Source: Dermatemys mawii (taxonomy: Eukaryota > Chordata > Testudines > Dermatemydidae). Taken from it: a stretch of DNA of 64,000 nucleotides. The notes below the pieces were generated by a model. It made no database searches. It saw only the letters and a list, made by a program, of their open reading frames with translations, and was not told the DNA's origin. A program made the position numbers and the translations under genes. This document shows positions 54,701-64,000 of the stretch, one piece after another (the first letter of the stretch is position 1; the number at the start of each line of letters is the position of its first letter). The stretch is from the NCBI GenBank assembly GCA_007922305.1, contig ML677386.1:11885830-11949829 (forward strand). Reading direction: 5' to 3'.

Positions 54701-56500
54701 CTTGCTGGACACAAAACATAACTCAATACCTCTCACTTCTTTAAAGGCATGATAATTGAGTAATCCAGTAGTAGCAAAAACATATATAAGCATAAAATGT
54801 CTCCTACAGTTCAAAAGACTAAAGCAACCAGTCATCATTCACATAAGCAAACAAGATGTATGTCAAGATGCACGCAAACATCTACAGTGCAGCAATAACT
54901 GGGCAGCATTAAAAAAGAAAACTTTATTTTTTTATATGTAGTTTGTTTGGGATATAATGCAGTAGCTCTGAACATAACAGCACAGTATGGCAATGGGTTA
55001 GTGGAAGCTCTTGACGAATCAGAAGGCAGCTGCTATTAGAATAGCAGCTTAGTAGGCTTTCATAGCTTGATAACCCCACAGTTGCTTAGTACAGTCAATA
55101 TTGCTTGGATAACAGGGGTGTCTGCTTAACCTAGACAGCCAGGATGGAACTTATTTCATAAATATGTGATTAATATGCATCCCATTTTATAAGCAAACCT
55201 TTGTGCTTTGTAAGAGAGATGGCTGGAAGAGCATTGTCATTCTAAGTGAATGCTGCTCAGCATAAATATTCGTTCACGTGCTTAGAGCAAATGGATTTTA
55301 AAATATAAAGTGCTTAGCTATAAGGGCGTGTTTTGCCTTTAGTGCATAGATAATACATTTTGTAAATCTTAACATGCTTTACTGGGATTTTATCCTTTAC
55401 TGTAGTTCCTATGTGGTCTGTAAAACATTAGATAAAACCAGATTCTGTTATAACAGAAATTTTGATAATTAGGATGATTTCTTTTTCCACTGAGATGTGG
55501 ATTAAATTCTACTAAGTCCGATTGTATGAAAGATCCTAATACCATATAAATAAGGGACTAATGGGAGTTATTCACAAGGGGACAACACTTCAGCTTGGCT
55601 TAATCAAGGAGGTTCTTATCATACAACTTCTATCCTCTTTCAATTTAATTTTTTTTTTAACTTGGAAGAAACTTCCAATTTTTTCTGTACCGGAGTGCTT
55701 TACTTTTGCACTTCTTGGATTTACAGTGAGCATTACAAATCCAATTTAGAGTCTATAGGATTACTCCATCCTCGGTAAAGTTCTGCTACCCCCATTTTCC
55801 CAGGGCACTCCTGGGGGCAGGACAAGCAAATCTGCCCCTGGCTCTTCTTATCCTCTTCATAATAGGTTCAAGGTAGATCTCTGCCCTGCCCAACATGGGG
55901 GCATTAGTCATTAGAAGCGGGAATCCTAAGGAGGGGCTCTTGCTAGGGTGCACCCCAATCTAACAGGCCCCCCCACCTCATTCACTGGGGTCCTCCTTCC
56001 CTCAGAAGGCTGGATTCTGAAAGCTCAACTGCAGAGAAGATCATGTTAGGTTTCAGGGGTGATCCCTGCAGCGGGGACCATTGTCCTGGAGGGGAGGTGG
56101 CAAACTGCAGTAGATCCAGGGAGTGGCAATATGTGACATTTGCAGTCTACCACAGGATTGGGTTCCCCCTTGCCAGCCTTACAGGTGAGTTCACCCTCCA
56201 CCACGCCAAAATCCAGGTGGTTAAAATTAAGAAATACATGGTTTTGATGCCTCACATTAGAAATGGAAGAAGGGAAATACGCTGTCCCGTTGTATTAAAA
56301 TCTCTTCTCACTTTGCTTGCGAGTGAAACAAAAGATAATGTTCTCTTCAATACCTGAATCTTATTTGTTTATTTTACTGTTTGGCATGGACAGGAGTTAG
56401 CTGTCCACTTAAGACTGTATCGTATTTTTTTGCCATTCTTTGTAATGGCCTGTTGCTTTGATTTGTTTTTGGGATAGTAAAAGTGAGAGTGATCTCTGTG
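54701..56500. other. Intergenic, nothing recognised
   Basis: No gene evidence. The 104-codon frame at 56043-56357 has no recognisable domain. Confidence 0.45.
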
Positions 56501-56509
56501 TGACTGTCA

Positions 56510-57000
56510 CTTCGTGATGCACTATGTCTTCCAAGGAAAAATCAACAATGAAAAACACTCCAGCCTCTTCAACTCAACAGCACTGCCAGCAACATTTTAC
56601 AGCAGCGAAACATGGGCGCTGACGAAGACCAAGGAGCAGCAACTGTCTGTCACGGAGGGGGTGATGGAAAGAAGAATTCTGGGAAGTTCAATCCGTGACT
56701 GAGTCCCTAGTGAAGTGATCAGATAGCAGAGTGGAGTGCAGAACATCGTTGTTGAGAGCAGGTATCGTAAAATGATATGGGCCGGGCATATAGTAAGGAT
56801 AACTGACAATCGATGGACTGCACTGAATGGTACCCATGGGAACTGAAATGACCACTCGGCCAATCTCCAAAGTGATGGAAAGATTTTATGGTGAAAATAC
56901 ATGGCTGCACATGGAGAAGGAAGGCCTGATTATGAGAAGAATGGAAGATGTTGTGATTGGCGCAATCTATACGAGGGCTGAAGGACTGATCTATCAAGGT
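56510..57000 (+). pseudogene. RTE-type LINE, reverse-transcriptase C-terminal relic
   Basis: The frame at 56514-56702 contains ALPATFYSSETWALTKTKEQ, then RRILGSSIRD. After a stop the same reading continues as MIWAGHIVRITDNRWT at about 56771-56820. The YGSETW...RR.LG....D...W.GH..R..D.RW pattern is the C-terminal region of RTE LINE proteins. Decayed, sense strand. Confidence 0.75.
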
Positions 57001-57814
57001 GATTATCGAAATTGTTTTAATTTCATTTACCAACAGTCCAGTTTTCCCTCAAGAAAACAAACTTGTCAGTAGTCATATTTATGATAAAATATTATGGAAA
57101 GGTTATGAACAGATGGTTTAATGTTGACAATTTTTTATTAAAATGTTTTTTGAATTTTTTCATACAAAAACTTTTTCATTGAAAAATGGCCTTTTTGCCC
57201 CAAATCAGCACCACTCAGTGACCATGTAGAAATGTGGGGCCTGTTTCTTTATTGCTTTTTTCCTTGTGCAGTCATTTCTACCCTGGGTGTAAAAACACTG
57301 CTGATTAAAATTCTCCACTGACACTGATAGTTGTGGACTGAACGTGGTATGAAGCAGTGGAGAATCAGATCCCTATGGCATGAAAATATTTTGGAATTAC
57401 AAGGTGTTGGATCAGCAAGAGGAACAGTCTACATTCTACAGAAAAGCAAAATTAGATCCAAAATGGATGGATTGCCCATTAAGGATCTGATTCAGGCTGA
57501 TTCTCTTTTACATTAGGGCATCTTTATGGCAATGTAAAGAAAACTTAAAGTAGGCTCAAACTTACACTTCCAAAGTGGTGTTAAATAGTTTTTGAACACA
57601 TTTAAGGTAGTTTTAAAAAAAAGAATGCTGTTTTTGTGTTGAATTTTTATTTTTATCCAAATAGAGTTTGACACAAATTACAAGTAAAAAACTAATCTAG
57701 TAAATATGAAATGCACCATTAATTTTAACATAAAAATATAAAAAAGTAAGAATCTGAATAAATGTAAATTGAGCTATATAACTTCTTAATTTGTTGCTGC
57801 TATATTTACACACA
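57001..57814. other. Intergenic, AT-rich, nothing recognised
   Basis: No repeat or gene recognised. Confidence 0.5.
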
Positions 57815-57822
57815 TTTTAGTG

Positions 57823-58049
57823 CAGTGATTCTCAAACATTTGTACTAATGACCCCTTTCACATAGCAAGCCTCTGAGTGGGACACCCCTTATGCATTAAA
57901 AACACTTTTTCATATATTTAATATTATTATAAATGCTGGAGGCAAAGCAGGGTTTGGAGTGGAGGCTGACAGCTCATAACCCCCTCTCCTCCCATATAAT
58001 AACCTTGTGACTCCCTGAGGGATCCTAACCCACAGTTTGAGAACCCCTG
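57823..58049. mobile_element. Charlie-like hAT MITE with target duplication
   Basis: The 227 bp element starts CAGTGATTCTCAAAC and ends GTTTGAGAACCCCTG, inverted repeats of the Charlie/MER5 kind. It is flanked by TTTTAGTG (57815-57822) and TTTTAATG (58050-58057), an 8-bp target duplication with one change. Confidence 0.88.
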
Positions 58050-58057
58050 TTTTAATG

Positions 58058-59046
58058 TAAAGGCTGTGCAGTAGTTTGTGTGCAGAATACACCATATATC
58101 ACACATAAAAGAGACTTTTGACATATTCTGCTTTGATTTTGGAAACTTAAATTCAGTCTAGGCCTATTGGAAGTTCTGCAAAAAGGCAGTATCATTCCAT
58201 AATTCCATTTAAAATTTCTCCAAGCAGAGGGGTAACTGTAATGTTACTAGACAAACTACTACATAAAGAACATTGGGGGGAATTTTTTAGTTTCACAAAA
58301 TATTGTAATTTAAGGTAGTGATAGCATATGATGGAAACTTTGTGATATGTTTTTAAAAAACTAAATTATTACTGTTTATTTTAACAAACGCTTCTAAATG
58401 TTTTGAAAAGTTACAACAAAAATGAATAAAAAGGCAAAGATTTTTCCAAAACCACATTATGCCTGATATTAGTATCCTTATAATGTATTTTAATCCTATA
58501 ATTCAAAAATATTAGTTTCTAATTTTGGGATGACAAATGTCTTATTGTGCTTTGTTCATGGCTGGGTTATAAATTACCTTGCTCAGAATATATCAACAAG
58601 GTAAGTATTCAGGAAGTGTTTCCATAAAGGAAAATTCTGTCATGCTTATCCTTGATAACTTAGTTCTTGCAAGGTGCCTTCTCTCACTCTTGTAAGTTCA
58701 CCTTCATATGCTGTCCAGAAAAGACCGTGCTCATAAATTCCTTGAAACCATCAAAGCCATGTTCAGAAGGGAAGTTGGAACCTCTTTGAACAAGGCTACA
58801 ATTATGATCTGAGAAAAATCTATTTAAGACCATGGGTTTATTATTGAGATTTTAATACACTCTTTTGTGTAAGTTCAGAGGAGCCTGTTCAACAAGACAC
58901 AGGGTAAGCAGTGCAGAACTAATTAGCTGACAGAGTAATGTATAAAGTGCTTTGGTAGTGTATAAAGATGACATGAACTACCTGAACAGAAACCTTAGGT
59001 CTAATGATCTAATTCTGGGAACTAAGCAGGCATGACTAAGGGTGAG
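58058..59046. other. Intergenic, AT-rich, nothing recognised
   Basis: No repeat or gene recognised. Confidence 0.5.
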
Positions 59047-59549
59047 TGTGATGGGATTCCCAAGGTACAGCCTGGAACTGTGGGACCCACTGTCTCCCCT
59101 AAACTCTCCATTCTTGGCTGCCTCACAATGCTTTGCCAGTGACAAGAAGCAAATCCCTCTGGGTGCAGTTATCACTCAGCCACCAGCATATAGAGACAGC
59201 CAGTTAAATTGCATGAAGACACTCATGAACTATACAAACAGAGACACCAGCAAATCCACCCAGCCCACAGGATTGCACCCCAGAACTGTACCATCTTTCC
59301 CTGCTCAACACCTTCTCCTGAACAATGCAAGCTCATTAATTAGGTTGCTACTTTGTCAAAGGATAGTGGACATGCACCAGCCTTTGTAATCTGAGCAGGT
59401 TCCAGCCCCCAAGCATTTCAGACACAGTTACTGAAATGATAAAACATTAAAATAAGTTTATTAACTACAGAAAGATTAAGTGATTATAAGTGGTAGGCAT
59501 AAAGGTCAGAGATAGTTACCCAAGAAAATAAAAAAGTAGATGTAAGCAG

Positions 59550-60984
59550 TGTCAGGAATGAGATATATTCTGACATCTGGTGGCGAACTATGGGAATTGC
59601 AGTGAGCCTTGCAAAATAAGTCTGGGGCTGATCAATTTGCATAGACACACCCACTGCGCCTAGCCTGAGCCCACAGCAGCCCACATGGCCACTTCGGCTG
59701 ATGAGGGAGCTCCAGTTTCTATGTTATTGGGGCAGGAATGATAAAGTGATGTTACTGTGATTATGTGAATGAAGGACTATGGACATGTACTTGGCCCTTG
59801 TTATGATGGAGGGACTCGCCATCATCTAGGTAGCACTCACTGGGCAAGGGCCATGCGTTTTCAGAACACTGTGAGATTGAGAGAGGTGGTGGACAAGCAC
59901 CTATACCTTTTGGTGAGGGCTCTGTCTGAGGGCCTCCCAGGCCTATTACACCCTGCCTCTCTCCACTGTGGAATGTCAGAATTGAATTTTGCTTCCATTG
60001 GGAGCCTGGTTCCAGGCTGCTGAGCTGACAATTGCTTTGGGCTCACTGGTGCACCTGCACTAAGGCTCCCCTACTGTGAGCTGAAATCACTTAAGAGCTG
60101 AAATCACCTAAGAGCTAAAGAAATCACTGAGCGCTGTCTTAAGTAGGGGGGACCTGGAAAAAGTGCAGAGTGGCTGGTGCAGCAGAGCAGTCTGTGTGTC
60201 GGCTAGCAGGACGGCTAGCGGAGTGACTGGTGCAGCAGAGCTGTCTGTCGACTAGCGGAGGCGTTGGTGCTGTGGGCAGAGTGACCGGTGCGGCAGAGCT
60301 GTCTGTCTGTCACCTAGCAGAGGCGTGGGTGCTGCGGGCAGAGTGACCGGCGCAGCAGAGCTGTCTGTGTGTCGGCTAGCAGAGCAGCTAGCGGATCAAT
60401 GGGCAGAGCGGTTCGTAGGACAGCCAGCGGAGCGGAGCAGAGCCGATTGCGGTGAGAGCTGCAGCGGAACCTCACGGAGAGGCGGCGCAGTCGGCCTCGG
60501 ACCACGTAAGGTGCCCCGTGCCCTACCCTCCATCTCCACCCAGGCTGGAGGTAAGACTCTGCCAATTGACTTTTGAATTCTGCACGGACCAAGGACAGAG
60601 ACTCTTGGGCTGTTGGACTTTTGGGACTATTGAGTGACTTTTTGGGGTTGTGGAACTCAAGAGCCAAAGGGAAGGCCACGGCCTATTTGCTGGGAGGGGG
60701 GCTTCTGGTTCGTGGTTTGGTTTATTAACCTTGTTTGTGGTATTTCCCCAATATAATGCCACATTGTTTCTCCCTGTTATTAAAAGGCTTTGGTACACTC
60801 AGACTCTGTGCTTGCGAGAGGGGAAGTATTGTCTCTTACAGACGCCCAGAGGGGTGGTATATGGTTGTCCCAGGTCACTGGGTGGGGGCTCAAGCCGGTT
60901 TTTGTATTGTGCTATTGGAATGGAACCCCTGGATACTGAACCCGGCCCTTGTTGCTGCCAACTCTGATGGGCAGAAGGGTTACA
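59550..60984 (+). mobile_element. Solo LTR-like insertion (nested)
   Basis: Starts TGTCAGGAATGAG and ends AGAAGGGTTACA (TG...CA). It has a GC-rich tandem-repeat block, then a poly(A)-signal-like ATTAAA at about 60780 followed by a U5-like segment ('cactcagactctgtgcttgc', 'gaggggaagtattg'), the order expected of an LTR. No internal coding region. The flanking 5-mers do not match well, so the exact ends are uncertain. Confidence 0.6.
60165..60400 (+). repeat. GC-rich minisatellite inside the nested LTR
   Basis: About four imperfect units, each containing 'ggtgcagcagagctgtctgt'-like sequence and 'ggctagcagag' or 'gactagcggag', spaced by roughly 60 bp. Units vary by small indels. Confidence 0.8.
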
Positions 60985-61652
60985 TTAACATGCATTCTAA
61001 ACTCTATTAGACTAAGCAAGATTTGGATCAAACAGCTTTTCTCACCTCACTGGATGATACAGAAAGGTTATAGTTTTTAATACACAGGCTGAGTTTTCTT
61101 CTTAGCCGGGGACCAATCTCCTCAGTTGTGAATCTTTGTTGTCCTATCATTATTGCTGCCTTCAGCATAGGTGGGGGAGGTGGTCTCATGATGCCTTTAT
61201 TTTATACTCTCAATTCATGTCCCAGGGAAGATACTGGCCCAGATGTGTTCTGGTGGGCCTTGCTGAGTCACACAGTTGAGCAATTCCAATTATGTGGTGG
61301 TTGCGCAATGGTCTCTTAAAGAATTGTAAAGCTCTTGTTTACATTTCCCTTGCTGGTCAATGGCTCATGAGAGTTGCTTAATGTCCGTTTGGGTGTGGGT
61401 CATCTCCTTTGTTGCCACTGGAGAGCTAGCTGTGGGTATCTCCCAGACACACAACATATTTCAATATGAACCACATAGCAGAATGTCATAATTCCATATA
61501 TAATGATGATACCCATATCGTGAGAGAACAATGAGTTTCAGAAGATCATGACCTTTCATATTATATCTTGCAAGGCATGCTTTGTATGAAATATCTTACC
61601 AGTGATAAATATGGGGGTTACAGGGTGCTACTTTGAGTTACAGCACATCACA

Positions 61653-62339
61653 TTTGCTTGTCTGTTTGGATTGCCAGCTCTCCCAGGTAGGGACTGTGTT
61701 TTATGTATGTTCAGCTTTTAGCATATTTTGGGGAATTCACTGATCACCCATTACATATTTGCCTTTTTCAGATGGCTTTTCTCAAAGGGCAGATGGAGCA
61801 GTGTTATGTCAGGCCAGTATAGTGTGGGGAGGAGAGAGCAGGGCACAAGAAGTTTCTCTTTTCTCTCAGTCTTAGACTCAGCATTTGTCAAGAGCTGCTG
61901 AGCAGGATTCCTATTTAGCATTCACGTGAGCACTAGGTGGAGGGATATGGCAGCCATGCTTGAGCAACCAACACAACTGTTTCCCTTCACAATGTGGATA
62001 CCAGGAGATTAGCTCTAACTGGGAGAGGCTGGTGTGTGCTACAAACTCTGCAACTTCTAAAGGGAAAGTGCCAAGATGTGGCATAAGGTAAGTAGGTGCA
62101 ATTCCCTTGGCTTCAGTGGAGTAACAGTCTTTTGACAAAGATGGATTTGACCTAAGGTTTCTATCAATGGCCCAGCCCCTCCTTCATTGGCACTGAGCCA
62201 CTTTGATAATTTCATAGTTATTTGAGAAGGTAAAATGGAGGCATAAAATACCATCTGATATATTAAATCCTATCAACTTGACAAATTTTGTAAAATATCA
62301 GTTTTGTTAACCTAAAGAAGAAAACCATATGTCATAGAT
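61653..62339. other. Intergenic, nothing recognised
   Basis: No feature seen. Confidence 0.5.
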
Positions 62340-63870
62340 AGAAGGTTAACAGGCTGCAGCTGGTTAAATCATGAAGTGCTGCCACTGGCTAGCAACTGGG
62401 AAGATGAATGCAGCAAAAGGGAAGATACGAAATGTTGTCATTAACTTTAGGGATCACATAGAGAAGAGCAAAAACAAAGCTGAAAAATATCAGCTGCATT
62501 CAAAGACTTCATTGCCTCATGGGCATTGCTGTCTTCTGATCACAAACCAAAGCTAATCAAGTTATGAGTCCTTGAGTTTACCCTTCAGCATGAAGAAGAA
62601 GATCATACCATGCTAGAAAGCAAACTGCACTCCATCTGACAGGCTGCAGAAGACTTGTATAACCACCAGCACCCAGGAGCTCATCTCCTTTCTTAGTTTG
62701 CACACTGGTGAAAAGGCTGGACTAACAAGGCAGGGTTGAGGGCCTAAACACCCAACTGGGCACACAGATGAAACCTAGGAAACTTTGCTAAAAGTTACCT
62801 AGAAAGTAGTGAATGCAGATGGCTTCCAGCAAGAGTGCTCCACACAGTTCCCAGAGGGGTAGGTTATAACCTAACTTGTGTTGTTTTTTTTTATTTTGTT
62901 TATATAATGCCCCTTTTCTTTGACCAAATCAGCACAAGAGATTATAACAATGTAGGTACAATTTATGAACTCTAGAGGGATTTTAAAGAAAATTTCGGTA
63001 TCCTTGAATACTTCAATGAATATTGAATCAGCTATCTGCTACCAGGGCTGATGTCAAGTATCCCCCAGACCAGGGTCAATGAAGAGCGGTTAACCTGAAT
63101 TCCATTCAAATGGGAGCACCTTAGAACAACAGAATGTTTGAAGCCTAGGGAAAACCAGTTTGTCCCAACTTGTCTGTAGTAGGTAGGGTTGGAGTAATGG
63201 AAATTTCCCAGCAGGAGAACAAAAACCAGAAGTATTAGAACTGGTTCTTAAAAACTCAAGCTGGGAAATTCAGGAAATATAACATGGCAAGCTGTGTGAG
63301 CTCAGGAATCTTTTGATTGCCTGATCAGCTCAAGCTGCAGAGATCTTGCTGCAGGAGTCACAAGAGAATCTATAATCAGGAAGAGAAGACTGAGTCAGAG
63401 GAGTGATGTCTGGGGGACTTCTGAAAGGCCCTGAATGGTGAGGACAAGAGAGGGAGAGTTTTTGCATGCCGGGTTTGTTGTTTTAGCATGGATCTGTAAG
63501 TCTCTATGCCTTCTCTTTGAATAAAGTGTATTTGTTTAAGAAGTTACTTTGTACAGTCTCTGAGTGCCTTTCTCTACCTGTTATGTTCTGGAAGGACTTT
63601 AAACCATAAATCTGACTACCCAGGTGGCTGGAGCTCTGGGAGGGGTTGTTTCTAGTCTATTGGGGAGACTTGGAAGGGGGTGGGTTCAGGACTGGGCTTG
63701 GAACCTTGGCCAGCTGGATCATGAGATCCCACTTCCAAGACACCAGACAGGCAGTCTGTATCCCAAGAGTAAGCCTGAGAGACCAGGACCAGACAGAGCA
63801 TGGACACTGTTCATTCTCAGTGGACTAAGCACTCAGGATCCTGTAGTTGAATCCAATTTGGAGTGTCAGT
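62340..63870 (+). mobile_element. Possible LTR-like region
   Basis: The only firm hint is a poly(A)-signal segment at 63520-63590 (AATAAA, then a T/G-rich stretch and 'cagtctctgagtgcc') similar in layout to an LTR R-U5. No ends could be set. Confidence 0.25.
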
Positions 63871-63878
63871 TCCACCCA

Positions 63879-63995
63879 TTAAAGCCCTGTCTCCACCACA
63901 CATACAACCAGATCAGGGAATATGGTTCTGACATGCCTGTCCCCAAATCATGTTTCAAATATGGTTCCAATTTGTAGTGTAGATAGGGCCTTTAA
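63879..63995. mobile_element. TTAA-flanked MITE
   Basis: The 117 bp element lies between TTAA (63879-63882) and TTAA (63992-63995). The inner ends AGCCCTGTCTCCACCACA and, inverted, AGGCCCTATCTACACTACA match with one gap and a few changes. TTAA duplication is the piggyBac pattern, but other superfamilies can end similarly. Confidence 0.65.
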
Positions 63996-64000
63996 CATGT

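Larger units (their letters stand above)
59047..61652 (+). mobile_element. LTR-like element split by a second LTR-like element
   Basis: The outer sequence starts TGTGATGGGATTCC and ends CAGCACATCACA (TG...CA with inverted TGTGATG/CATCACA termini). Its left part (59047-59549) and right part (60985-61652) appear to be one element of about 1.17 kb interrupted by another. No gag, pol or env reading is present. A matching target duplication was not found. Confidence 0.55.

Noticed and set aside
48845..64000. Search for the next gene (RYR2 follows MTR in human)
   Set aside because: No exon with splice sites and recognisable protein was found; only repeats and unassigned sequence.

Overview
This is vertebrate nuclear DNA. 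It carries the 3' three quarters of MTR (5-methyltetrahydrofolate-homocysteine methyltransferase, cobalamin-dependent methionine synthase) on the + strand, followed by its 3' UTR and about 14 kb of repeat-rich intergenic DNA. The repeats suggest a turtle: abundant old CR1 LINEs in both orientations, amniote MIR SINEs, an RTE LINE fragment, a DIRS-like gag relic, many small hAT-like and other terminal-inverted-repeat elements, and long LTR-like blocks, with no Alu or L1. Another archosauromorph such as a crocodilian is not excluded. The species call is inference.

1-48844: MTR. I located 25 coding exons from 5777 to 48844, all with AG acceptors and GT donors. Reading frame is continuous through every junction to a TAA at 48842-48844. 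The joined exons give 1010 complete residues after one split codon. If the first complete codon is human residue 256, the last residue is 1265, the human C-terminus, so there is no net length change. They cover the end of the homocysteine domain with all three zinc cysteines, the methyltetrahydrofolate domain, the cobalamin cap and binding domains with the DxHxxG histidine, and the AdoMet/reactivation domain. The first eight coding exons and the promoter lie upstream of the window. Exon numbers 9-33 assume the 33-exon human layout.

Introns: the start of the window (intron 8) holds two sense CR1 copies. Intron 13 holds an inverted-repeat element, two abutting antisense CR1 copies and a CR1 ORF1-like remnant. 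Introns 16 and 24 each hold a copy of one ~560 bp family. Intron 18 holds a 144 bp direct duplication with a single mismatch. Intron 25 holds a CR1 interrupted by a segment that is inverted relative to an LTR-like block 2 kb further on. The acceptor of exon 29 is preceded by (TC)n and 34 T.

48845-64000: 3' UTR with several AATAAA hexamers and a MIR; two adjacent hAT-like elements sharing the 8-mer ACCTAGAG three times; a stop-ridden DIRS-like gag relic; an RTE reverse-transcriptase tail; and one LTR-like element nested inside another. I see no second cellular gene.

There is no CRISPR array, operon, phage or bacterial system here, and I found nothing that qualifies as an undescribed biological system. 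The observations worth following are about transposon history and splice-site context. Most short open frames in the window are chance frames in introns or repeats.
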